Assembly: GCA_004297985.1 (NCBI GenBank)
Contig: SCRA01000029.1
Span: 1 to 35,675 of the forward strand
Length of the DNA: 35,675 nt
Direction of reading: 5' to 3'
Origin: a bacterium
GTDB lineage: Bacteria; Vulcanimicrobiota; Vulcanimicrobiia; Vulcanimicrobiales; SCRA01
A program made the translations under genes and the position numbers. Positions 15,437-23,266 of this stretch are shown piece after piece. The notes beneath the pieces were generated by a model. That model saw nothing but the letters and a program-made list of their open reading frames with translations, ran no database searches and was not told the origin of the DNA. Positions within the stretch are counted from its first letter, which is position 1; every line of letters starts with the position of its first letter.

Positions 15437-16138
15437 ATGGCAGCCCGTGTGTTGATCATCGAAGACGATCCAGACGTCGGGTCCTTGGAGGAGACGCTCC
15501 TTCGGCAGGCCGAGTACGACACGCGTTGGGTGCTCACGGGTGAGGCGGGGCTGACTACGGCTGCCGCCTTCCACCCCGATGTCGTGGTCCTCGACGTCGG
15601 CCTCCCAGATCGCAGCGGTCTGGAGGTCTGCGCGAAGCTGGCGGAGAGCCTCGATGCCTTCATCCTCATGGTGAGCGGTCACACTCGCGAGGAAGACAAG
15701 CTCAAGGGCCTGGGGCTCGGGGCGGACGACTACATCACCAAGCCCTTTTCGGCCGGCGAGTTCGTCGCCCGCGTGGCCGCTTTCCTACGGCGCCGCGACC
15801 GCTATCGCACCCAGTCTACCGTCACCGCGCTCACGTGCGGCGATGCCATCCTAGAACGCAACCGTCAGGTACTCGGTAGAGACGGCGCCACCGCCTTCCT
15901 GACAGCGCTCGAGTTCAAGCTACTGTGGTTCCTGGCCGAGAGCGAGGGCCGCCTCTTGACGCGTGCGCAGATTCTCGAACACGTCTGGAACGACGTATCA
16001 GGCGTTCCGACGCGCGTGGTCGACGTACACGTCGCAGCATTGCGCAAGAAGATTGCCGAAGTCGGTTCGGCGCTGCAGATCAACAGCGTGCGCGGCATCG
16101 GCTACCGCCTCGACGTCATCGTCACCGCGCAGCCCTAG
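15437..16138 (+). CDS. OmpR/PhoB-family response regulator, orphan
   Basis: A 233-residue two-component regulator. The receiver domain (about 4-118) has the acidic pair Asp10/Asp11, the phospho-acceptor Asp53 in VVVLDVGLP, Ser80 at the switch position and Lys102 in TKPF. A winged-helix DNA-binding domain (about 130-228) includes LTALEFKLLWFLAE and ends in VRGIGYRL, the usual OmpR/PhoB wing. The ATG at 15437 has AGGAG four bases before it. No histidine kinase lies on either side, so its partner is encoded elsewhere. The next gene begins 17 bases after its stop, and the pair may be co-transcribed. Confidence 0.92.
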   Translation: MAARVLIIEDDPDVGSLEETLLRQAEYDTRWVLTGEAGLTTAAAFHPDVVVLDVGLPDRSGLEVCAKLAESLDAFILMVSGHTREEDKLKGLGLGADDYITKPFSAGEFVARVAAFLRRRDRYRTQSTVTALTCGDAILERNRQVLGRDGATAFLTALEFKLLWFLAESEGRLLTRAQILEHVWNDVSGVPTRVVDVHVAALRKKIAEVGSALQINSVRGIGYRLDVIVTAQP

Positions 16139-16155
16139 CGTCTCCCACCCAGAGT

Positions 16156-17622
16156 ATCGCCACGCTCACCATCACGCTCGATTCCCGCGATCCTCGCCCG
16201 CTCTACGTGCAGATCGCCGATGCCGTCGCGGAGGCGATCGAGTCCGGCACGCTCGCGCCGGGGGAGCGCCTGCCGGCGATGCGCCCGCTGGCTGGGAAGC
16301 TGGGCTGCGGCTTGGTGACCGTCTCTCAAGCCTACGATCTCCTTTCTGCGCAGGGGCGCATCACGACGCGCGTCGGCCGCGGTTCCTTTGTCTCGGAGCT
16401 CCTGAAGAGCGAGGCTGGGGAGTCGCCGTTCCTCGCGCGCTGGGAGCCCGATCTCGGCCGGCTGGCCATGCGTGGGGAGCGCATGGAGGGTGTGCTCGAG
16501 GAGCTCTCACGGGCGGGCATACCAGGTGCGATCTCGCTGGCCACCGGCCATCCTGCGCCGGAGACGTTCCCCTTGGCCGACTTCGGCCGTGCGCTCAACC
16601 GCACGCTGGTGGAAGATCCGCCCGAAGCGATGCAGTATCACGCCGCGCGCGGCGACAGCGACCTCTGCGAGACGCTGGCGGCGGGGTTGCGCGCGCGCGG
16701 TTGTCGCGTTGCCGCCGACGAGATCGTCGTCTGCAGCGGCGCTCAGCAGGCCGCCGATCTCGTCGCCACCGTGCTGCTCGCGCAGGGGCGGGAAGTCGTG
16801 GCCAGCGAGTCGCCCGCATACGCCGGCACTCTGGGCGTCTTCGACGCGCGCGGCGCCAGCTATGTCGCCGTAGCCTCCGACCGCGACGGCGTTCGCGTCG
16901 ACGATCTCGATCGCGTGCTCGCGGAGTATCGCCCACGATTGCTCTACGTGAATCCCGTAGCGCAGAATCCCACGGGGGCGATGCTGCTCGAGCGGCGCGC
17001 ACGCCGAATCGTCGAGCTGGCGCGGCGCTACGACACGGTGATCTTAGAAGATCAGACCGGCCACGCGCTCGTCTACGACGGCCGGGCCCCTTCGCCGCTC
17101 TTAGCCTATGACACCGACGGGCGCGTGATCGTCATGGAGTCGCTCTCGAAGACGGTCTTCCCCGCGCTGCGCATCGGCTATCTCGTCGCCAAAGGTCCGT
17201 TGCTGGAGCCGTTGGTGCGGGCGAAGATGCGCGCCGATTCCTTTACGTCGACGCTCACCCAACGCGCGCTCTGGCGCTTTATGGGAAGCTCCGCATGGGG
17301 ACGCCATCTGCGGCACGCACGCCACCTCTATCGCTCGCGGCGCGACGCGTTCGTCGAAGCGCTGGCCCAGGAGCTGCCGTGGGCGCAGATTCATCCTCCG
17401 GCCGCGGGCATCACACTTTGGCTCCCGCTTCCAGCGCGCATCTCGACGCGCGCCGCCTTCGAGGCGGCGGCGCGCGAAGGCGTGCTGGTGATGCCGGCCG
17501 AGCCGTACTACCCCACGCGTCAGGGGCCGGCGGCGCTACGCCTTTCGTTCGGTGACGTCTCCGAGGACCGGCTCCGCGAGGGCGCACGGCGCCTCGGGAG
17601 GGCTCTTGGGCGCCTGCTCTAG
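16156..17622 (+). CDS. MocR-type GntR/aminotransferase transcription factor
   Basis: About 488 residues: a GntR winged helix (roughly 14-80; PLYVQIADAVAEAI, then LVTVSQAYDLL and VGRGSFV) joined to a fold-type I aminotransferase. The PLP lysine is Lys332 in SLSKTVFP, and NPTG is present. MocR proteins use PLP or an amino compound as a signal to control genes such as pdxST or amino-acid pathways; a related group consists of 2-aminoadipate aminotransferases. The start is unresolved. The frame is open back to 15925 inside the regulator gene, but no ATG, GTG or TTG occurs between there and the start of the HTH. ATC at 16156 (or 16171) is the best placed codon. Either a rare start codon or a base error is implied. 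No PLP-synthesis gene is in the window. Confidence 0.82.
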   Translation: MATLTITLDSRDPRPLYVQIADAVAEAIESGTLAPGERLPAMRPLAGKLGCGLVTVSQAYDLLSAQGRITTRVGRGSFVSELLKSEAGESPFLARWEPDLGRLAMRGERMEGVLEELSRAGIPGAISLATGHPAPETFPLADFGRALNRTLVEDPPEAMQYHAARGDSDLCETLAAGLRARGCRVAADEIVVCSGAQQAADLVATVLLAQGREVVASESPAYAGTLGVFDARGASYVAVASDRDGVRVDDLDRVLAEYRPRLLYVNPVAQNPTGAMLLERRARRIVELARRYDTVILEDQTGHALVYDGRAPSPLLAYDTDGRVIVMESLSKTVFPALRIGYLVAKGPLLEPLVRAKMRADSFTSTLTQRALWRFMGSSAWGRHLRHARHLYRSRRDAFVEALAQELPWAQIHPPAAGITLWLPLPARISTRAAFEAAAREGVLVMPAEPYYPTRQGPAALRLSFGDVSEDRLREGARRLGRALGRLL

Positions 17623-17697
17623 ACCCTACCTAACGCCAGCTCGCTTCGCCGCCTAGGCCGAAAAGGGGCACCGCTCTGCCCTCCGAAGAGCGATTTC

Positions 17698-19953
17698 GTG
17701 CGCCTCTCGATCGAACGCGTCGGCCTCCTAGCCGGCGCCGCTGTCCTGCTGCTGGCCGCCGCGCCCCACAAGCCGCGTGTAGCTTTCTCCGCACCAGCGG
17801 CCTACGAGCCGGCCGGACGGCTGAGCGAACCGTTCGCCGCCGTGCTCCCCAGCGGGCGCTTCGTGCGCCCAGCCGGCAAGAGTCTCGCGCTCGGCGAACG
17901 TCCTCTTGCGCTCGCGCTCGCGCGCCAGGGGACCCTCGCCGTCGTCGCCGGCTCCGGACGGAATGGCGGTCCCGGACTCGAGGTCGTGGATCTTGCAACC
18001 ATGCAGGTTGTGGCGCAGCACGGCGTGACGCTGCCTCCGGCGGCGCAGGCCGTGGCGGTGCTGCGTGATGGCGCACGGAGCGATCGCGAGCTGGTGGTCG
18101 CGGCCGTCGTGGGTCAGCCCCAACTCGCCGTCTACGACATCGCCGCCGACGGCACGCTGAGCGCCGATGCCATGCCTTCGATCGTGCTGCCCAATCAACC
18201 GCAGGGAGCAAGCGCACTCGTCGTCGCGCCGGGCGCTGCGCGCCTCTACGCCGTCGGCGCCGGCGGCGCGCAGGCGGTCGACGTTTCGGCGCGTGCTGCG
18301 ATCGGTACGGCGGCGCCCGTCGGACATGATCCCGCGGGCGCGACACGCACGGGCACGATGCTGGCCATCGTGAATCAGGGGACGCCCGACGCGAATCACG
18401 CCTACGATCTCAACGCCTCTTCCATCTCTCTGGTGGAGACGGCAGGCGCGTGGCCTGCGAACGCCGGGCAGATTCCCCTCGACGGCGTGCTCGATCCCGT
18501 GGTGAAAGTCGGCGGCGTCCAGCCCAGCGCGGTGAGCGCGGCCGCCAACGGAACGCTCTTCGTTGCGCTTGCCAACGCCGATCGCGTCGACGTGTTTCAG
18601 CGCCGCGGCCGGCCCCCGCGCTATCACCGCGTCGCCGTCATCGATCTCAGCCTCTACCGTCAGGCGCCGTTCGGTACGGCACCCGATGCGCTAACTATCG
18701 CGCCGGGCGGCCGACGCCTCTACGCGGCATTGGCCGGAATCGATGCCGTGGCCGTGGTCGACGTCGCCGATCCCCGGCATCCGCGCCGTCTCGGCCTGCT
18801 GCCCAGCGGATGGTTCCCTAGTGCGCTCTCGTTCTCGCGACCGCAGGGCGCGCTCGTGGTGGCCAATGCGCTGGGCGATGGAGACTCCGGGACGCTCCAA
18901 CTCGTCCCGCTCTCTTCGGTAGCGCTCTCCTCGGCCACGATGGCGGCGCTGCGGGCCGTGCGTACCGAGCGTCCCATCGGCGAGCGTGATCCCGTCGTGC
19001 CGCAGGCACCTGCGCTTGGGAAGAGCCGCTATATCGATCACGTCGTCTCGATCGAGATCGATCCGTCGACCTACGATCTCACGTTGGGCGATCTCACCGA
19101 TGCCGCGGGGCAGGCGGTGGGAGCTAAGGAGTTGGGCGGCGCCGTGGGCGATCCGGCGCTCGCGCTGCACGGCACGGCCGTCACGCCAAACCTGCATGTC
19201 CTTGCGCGCCGGTACGCGGTGGCGGCGAACTTCTTTGCCCCCGGCCGTCTCCCGGAGCTTGGCGACGCGGTGGCCCTGGGCGGCGTGGTCACGGTGGCCA
19301 CGGCGCGGCGCGCCCTCGCGCAGGGGCAGGCGGGCACGCTCTCGCGCGGCGACTTCCCGCGCTTCGGTTTTCTCTACAACAACTTGGCGCGCCACCGCCT
19401 GTCGTTCCGCGACTACGGCAACGCCACGTGGCTGACGATCTTGGACGGCAACGAAGATCCTGGATTCGCTGCCGCACGCGATGACGCGTCGCGCGCGGAG
19501 GCCTTCATCGCCGACTACGGCGCGCGCGCGGCCAACGGTCAAGCACCCGTCTTCGCCTCCGTGCTGCTGAGCGGAGGAAGCTCCCCTGTGCAGGACCGTG
19601 CCGTCGGCGCCATCGTTGCCGCCCTCTCCAGGGGGCCCACCTGGAGCACCACGCTGGTCATCGTGGCGCCCCGCGGCGTTGCGGGTAAGGATCACGTCGA
19701 CCCGCGGCGCAGCTATGCGCTGCTGATCGGCCCCAACGTCAAGCAGCACTACGTTGGACGTCTCCATCTCTCGTACGCCTCGTTGCTCAAGACCGAGGAG
19801 GAGATCCTCGGACTTCCGGCGCTCTCGCTAGGCGATCTGCTCTCCAGCGATCTCGCCGAGTTCTTCACCACCGCGGTCGATGCCACGCCCTTCGTGGCCA
19901 CGGACGGCTCGGATGGCGGAGCGGGCCAGGGCTCGGTGGCCGCGCTGCCGTAA
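17698..19953 (+). CDS. Exported beta-propeller/phosphoesterase-like protein, likely non-catalytic
   Basis: A 751-residue secreted protein with an N-terminal signal peptide (about 1-22, ending LLLAAAPHK). It has the two-part plan of the bifunctional YncE-like/alkaline-phosphatase-superfamily proteins: a seven-bladed propeller (about 45-420, opening LPSGRFVRPAGKSL and repeating RRLYAA-type strands) and a PF04185-like phosphoesterase half (445-740). In active relatives the first catalytic motif reads KENRTYD; here it is IDPSTYD (454-460). The metal stretch DDAQxGxDHVDxHR is PRGVAGKDHVDPRR (658-671), keeping only DHVD. The C-terminal LHLSYASLLKTEEEILGL is conserved in form. I infer a binding or scaffold protein rather than a phosphatase. 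The GTG start was chosen because it directly precedes the signal peptide. It begins a five-gene + strand unit; the pentein gene follows after 12 bp. Confidence 0.8.
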   Translation: MRLSIERVGLLAGAAVLLLAAAPHKPRVAFSAPAAYEPAGRLSEPFAAVLPSGRFVRPAGKSLALGERPLALALARQGTLAVVAGSGRNGGPGLEVVDLATMQVVAQHGVTLPPAAQAVAVLRDGARSDRELVVAAVVGQPQLAVYDIAADGTLSADAMPSIVLPNQPQGASALVVAPGAARLYAVGAGGAQAVDVSARAAIGTAAPVGHDPAGATRTGTMLAIVNQGTPDANHAYDLNASSISLVETAGAWPANAGQIPLDGVLDPVVKVGGVQPSAVSAAANGTLFVALANADRVDVFQRRGRPPRYHRVAVIDLSLYRQAPFGTAPDALTIAPGGRRLYAALAGIDAVAVVDVADPRHPRRLGLLPSGWFPSALSFSRPQGALVVANALGDGDSGTLQLVPLSSVALSSATMAALRAVRTERPIGERDPVVPQAPALGKSRYIDHVVSIEIDPSTYDLTLGDLTDAAGQAVGAKELGGAVGDPALALHGTAVTPNLHVLARRYAVAANFFAPGRLPELGDAVALGGVVTVATARRALAQGQAGTLSRGDFPRFGFLYNNLARHRLSFRDYGNATWLTILDGNEDPGFAAARDDASRAEAFIADYGARAANGQAPVFASVLLSGGSSPVQDRAVGAIVAALSRGPTWSTTLVIVAPRGVAGKDHVDPRRSYALLIGPNVKQHYVGRLHLSYASLLKTEEEILGLPALSLGDLLSSDLAEFFTTAVDATPFVATDGSDGGAGQGSVAALP

Positions 19954-19965
19954 AGGATAACTCTT

Positions 19966-20811
19966 GTGTCTGAGGCAGTGATGGAACGTCCAACGACGGA
20001 ATGCGTGACCCATGAGGCCGGGCGCCTGCAGAGCGTGCTGGTGATCCAGCCCGACGCGGGCTTCGAGCGGGCCAACGCCATCAAAGGCGAGGGGCCGCCT
20101 ATCGCGGCGCGCGCCGTCATCGAGCATCGGGTCTTCGTGCAGACTCTCAAGAGCAACCGCGTCGACGTCGTCGAGCTTCCGGCGGACGCGCGTTTCGGTT
20201 TAGCGACGCTTGTGCGCTCCACGGCGCTGGTGCTGCCGGGCGGCGCGATCATGGGACGGCTGACCGACGCCCAGCGGCGCGGCGAGGAGGAGATTGTGCG
20301 CGCTCTGCTGGAGCAGCGCGGCATACCCGTCCTCGGAGCCATCGAGGGGCCCGGCGCATTCGACGCACGCGACGCCGTCTTGTTGGGCGACCGGCTCGTT
20401 GTGGCCAAGACGGCGTCCACCAACGCTTTCGCTATCGAGCAATTGACGAGTTTCGCCGGTGAGGCCGGTTTGGAGCTGCGCGGCGTGACGCTTGCGAGCG
20501 GAGTACAGCACCTGGGCGAGGTCTTCTCACCCATCGACGCGCGTCTAGCCGTAGCTGTGCCGCAACTGGTGAGCGGCGTGGGCCTCGAGGGCGTAGAGCT
20601 CGTTGCGTTGCCCCCCGATTTGGCGCCGGCTGCGGGGTGTCTGACGCTGGCACCGCGCCTCGTCGTGATGGACCTGCGCAACGCCGCGGCGTGCGCCATC
20701 CTCAAGCGCGCGAAGATCGCCGTCGAGGCGGTCGACCTCTACGATTTCGCCCGCGCCGGTGCCGGGCCGTGGGCGCTCGCGCTTCCGCTGCGACGGGCGC
20801 CGTTGCACTGA
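19966..20811 (+). CDS. Pentein-fold (DDAH/arginine-deiminase-like) protein lacking the catalytic Cys
   Basis: A 281-residue protein with the layout of dimethylarginine dimethylaminohydrolases and arginine deiminases (five beta-beta-alpha-beta blades). Family landmarks can be followed but are altered: the FVRDT-like motif is LVRST (82-86), EGGD is DARD (133-136), the RTN of the substrate loop is STN (151-153), and the catalytic His is probably kept in QHL (His182). The C-terminal GGxxCLTLPLRR is GAGPWALALPLRR (265-277), so the nucleophilic Cys becomes Ala270. With guanidinium ligands and nucleophile gone, hydrolysis is unlikely; ligand binding is possible. The GTG start has AGGA eight bases before it. 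Its TGA shares a base with the ATG of the ABC ATPase. Confidence 0.7.
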   Translation: MSEAVMERPTTECVTHEAGRLQSVLVIQPDAGFERANAIKGEGPPIAARAVIEHRVFVQTLKSNRVDVVELPADARFGLATLVRSTALVLPGGAIMGRLTDAQRRGEEEIVRALLEQRGIPVLGAIEGPGAFDARDAVLLGDRLVVAKTASTNAFAIEQLTSFAGEAGLELRGVTLASGVQHLGEVFSPIDARLAVAVPQLVSGVGLEGVELVALPPDLAPAAGCLTLAPRLVVMDLRNAAACAILKRAKIAVEAVDLYDFARAGAGPWALALPLRRAPLH

Positions 20812-21755
20812 TGGCCGACGCGCCTCACCAGGCGCCGGCGATCGCGGTTCACCATCTCGTCAAGCGCTACGGCGATGCGACCGCGGTGAACGGCATCTCG
20901 TTCGCCGTCGAGCGCGGTGACTTCTTCGGCTTCCTTGGCCCTAACGGTGCGGGGAAGACGACGACGATCAACGCGATCGTTGGGTTGGCGCGCGTCGACG
21001 GCGGGCGTATCGAAGTCTTTGGTCGCGACGTCTCCACGGCATGGCGAAAGGCCCGCCGGCTGATCGGGTTGGCGCCGCAGGAGTACAATTTCGACCGTTA
21101 CCTGCGCGTGCGCGAGATTCTTTTCTATCAAGCCGGTTACTATGGGCTGCGCCCTCGTGACGTGACGACGCGGGTGGATGCGCTGCTCGAGCGCTTCGGT
21201 CTGAGCGCGAAAGCCGATGCCTTCGTGGCCCAGCTCTCAGGCGGCATGAAGCGCCGCTTGACGCTGGCCCGCGCGCTGGTGCACGACCCGCAGATCGTGA
21301 TTCTCGACGAGCCGACGGCGGGCGTCGACGTGGAGCTGCGGCTGGAGCTCTGGGAGACGCTGCGCGCCTTGCGACGTGAAGGTAAGACCATCGTGCTTAC
21401 CACGCACTATATCGAGGAAGCGGAGGCGCTCTGCGAGCGGATCGGCATCATCGAGAGCGGGCGCATGGTGGCGCTCGAGACGACGGAGGGTTTGTTGCGC
21501 AGCCACGCGCGCGATGAGTTGACCATCACTCTGGCCCATCCGCTGCAAGCGCCGCCGCCGATGCTGGCGCACTTCTCGGCGCGTCTCGACCCCGAGAACG
21601 CGTGCCGCTTGCGCTTCGAGCGCCTGAGCCCGCTGCAGCTCAGCGAGGCGCTGGCTCTGCTGGGGCGCGAAGGCATCGACGTGGAGGCCGTCAACACGGA
21701 ACGCGCCACCCTGCAAGACGTCTTCCTCGCATTGACGGGCCGGGGAGCACGATGA
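20811..21755 (+). CDS. ABC-2 exporter ATP-binding protein
   Basis: A 314-residue ATPase of the DrrA/NodI/CcmA type that powers export through a separate ABC-2 permease. Walker A is GPNGAGKTT (43-51), signature LSGGM (142-146), Walker B VILDEP (163-168), and the switch His is His199 in TTHY. The tail of about 90 residues after the ATPase domain, including ERATLQDVFLALTG, is typical of drug or polysaccharide exporters. The start overlaps the pentein stop (TGATG), and the stop overlaps the permease start (ATGA), so all three are probably made together. The substrate is unknown. Confidence 0.93.
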   Translation: MADAPHQAPAIAVHHLVKRYGDATAVNGISFAVERGDFFGFLGPNGAGKTTTINAIVGLARVDGGRIEVFGRDVSTAWRKARRLIGLAPQEYNFDRYLRVREILFYQAGYYGLRPRDVTTRVDALLERFGLSAKADAFVAQLSGGMKRRLTLARALVHDPQIVILDEPTAGVDVELRLELWETLRALRREGKTIVLTTHYIEEAEALCERIGIIESGRMVALETTEGLLRSHARDELTITLAHPLQAPPPMLAHFSARLDPENACRLRFERLSPLQLSEALALLGREGIDVEAVNTERATLQDVFLALTGRGAR

Positions 21756-22513
21756 ATTTCGTCGGCCTCTGGACGCTGATCAAGCGTGAGATGAAGCGCA
21801 GCTTCCAGATCATCAACCAAGTGATCTGGCCGCCGATCATCTCCACGCTGCTCTACGTCTTCGTCTTCGGTTTGGCGCTGGGCAGCCGCATCAAAGGCAT
21901 CCAAGGCGTGAGCTATGCGCAGTTCCTCTTGCCGGGCCTGGTGATGATGCAGGTGATCGACGGCGCTTACGGCGAGTCCTCGAGCTCCATCTTCCAGGCG
22001 CGCTTCACCTATGCCATTCAGGAGATGCTGGTGGCACCGATGAGCGCGGGGGAGATCGTCTTCGGCTATGTCTTCGGCAGCGTGCTGCGCACGTTTCTGA
22101 TCGCCAACGCGATCATGGTGCTGGGTGTTCTGCTCTTGCACACCACGCCCACGTCATGGGGACTCTACGTGGCGGTGCTGGTGCTGGTGGCGGTGCTCTT
22201 CGCTTCGCTGGGGATCATCTTCGGGTTGATGGCGGAGAAGTACGACAACATCGCGGTGCTGACGACCTTCGCCATCACGCCGCTGGTCTTCGTGGGCGGC
22301 GTCTTCACTTCGATTCACCTCCTGCCGCCCGTGGTAGCGCATCTCTCGCTGCTCAACCCGATCTTCTACACGATCGACGCCTTCCGCTACAGCTACACAG
22401 GGCAGTCGGACGTGGGCCTAGCCATCTCGCTCCCCGTGGTGGGGGCGATGACGGCGGCGGCGTATGCGATCGCCTATGCGATGGTGCGAGCGGGGTACAA
22501 GTTGCGCACATGA
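21752..22513 (+). CDS. ABC-2 type permease
   Basis: A 253-residue membrane protein with six predicted helices in the ABC-2 pattern: a short cytoplasmic N-terminus with KREMKRSF, a first helix near 24-44, and the conserved YDNIAVLTTFAITPLVFVGG / LLNPIFYTIDAFRY region before the last helices. It forms the channel for the ATPase encoded immediately upstream, presumably as a homodimer. The ATG lies in the ATPase stop (ATGA), and its own stop overlaps the start of the oxygenase gene. Relatives export drugs, polysaccharide precursors or lipids; nothing here fixes the cargo. Confidence 0.92.
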   Translation: MNFVGLWTLIKREMKRSFQIINQVIWPPIISTLLYVFVFGLALGSRIKGIQGVSYAQFLLPGLVMMQVIDGAYGESSSSIFQARFTYAIQEMLVAPMSAGEIVFGYVFGSVLRTFLIANAIMVLGVLLLHTTPTSWGLYVAVLVLVAVLFASLGIIFGLMAEKYDNIAVLTTFAITPLVFVGGVFTSIHLLPPVVAHLSLLNPIFYTIDAFRYSYTGQSDVGLAISLPVVGAMTAAAYAIAYAMVRAGYKLRT

Positions 22514-23259
22514 GTGGGAACGTTGCGGCTGAGTCGTCGTTCGAGCGCGATCTCGAGACCCATCTGACGGCGCTGATGGAGGGTCGGCTCGAGGCGCTGC
22601 GCGAGCAGTTTCGCGCGGAGTCGTGGGTGCTCTTGGGACGCCTGTTGCCCGCGACGTGGGAGCAACGCGCGCGTGAGGAAGCCTGGGGGGTGCTGGAGCG
22701 GCGCGGCGTGCGCCGTGATCTCACCGTGCCGGAGACCGGAGACTCCCCCCGTCGTATGCGCAACGTCCGCCAGAGCGAAATCGCAGCGGAGGCGAACGTC
22801 CTGCCCAGCCTCTACTACGCGGACGCGACGCGCCTTCTGGTCTCCGCGGTCGCCGAGTGCCGGGTGACGCTCTGCCCCTTCGTGCCGGAGCGTTTCGTGC
22901 TCGCCGCGATGTCGCGCGCCGGCGATACGCACGGCTGGCACTGGGACGACTATGCCTACTCGCTGGTCTACCTGATCGATGCGCCGCCGCTCGATGCCGG
23001 CGCCGCCGTGGAGTATCTGCCCGGCGTCCCCTGGGAGAAGCGGCGCCCCCGCGTGGATGAGCACGTGGCCGCGGGGCGCCTGCGCTCGCGGCGCGTGGAG
23101 TCGGGCGAGGCGTATCTGCTCAAAGGGGACTCGACCCTCCACCGGGTCGCTCCGCTCGAGCGCGACGCAATGCGCGTGGTCTACGCCATGGCCTACGCCC
23201 ATCCCGACGATCTCACGCGTCCGATTACGCACGAGACCACCGAGGCGCTCTACCGCTGA
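22510..23259 (+). CDS. HalD/ArpA-like Fe(II)/2-oxoglutarate-dependent oxygenase
   Basis: A 249-residue protein with the non-haem iron facial triad His144-x-Asp146 in HGWHWDDYAYSL and distal His211 in STLHRVAPL, plus Arg222 (MRVVYAMAYA) to bind 2-oxoglutarate. The phrase GWHxDDYxxxLVxxIxAPPxxxGxxVEYxP matches my memory of the HalD/ArpA group, whose members hydroxylate or chlorinate amino acids. Chlorinating members replace the Asp with Gly or Ala. Since Asp146 is present, hydroxylation is expected. The N-terminal 90 residues are helical and less conserved. Its ATG overlaps the permease stop, which ties it to the exporter and suggests it tailors the exported or imported compound. It ends 7 bp from the convergent metallohydrolase. 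Confidence 0.78.
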   Translation: MSGNVAAESSFERDLETHLTALMEGRLEALREQFRAESWVLLGRLLPATWEQRAREEAWGVLERRGVRRDLTVPETGDSPRRMRNVRQSEIAAEANVLPSLYYADATRLLVSAVAECRVTLCPFVPERFVLAAMSRAGDTHGWHWDDYAYSLVYLIDAPPLDAGAAVEYLPGVPWEKRRPRVDEHVAAGRLRSRRVESGEAYLLKGDSTLHRVAPLERDAMRVVYAMAYAHPDDLTRPITHETTEALYR

Positions 23260-23266
23260 GCTCCGG

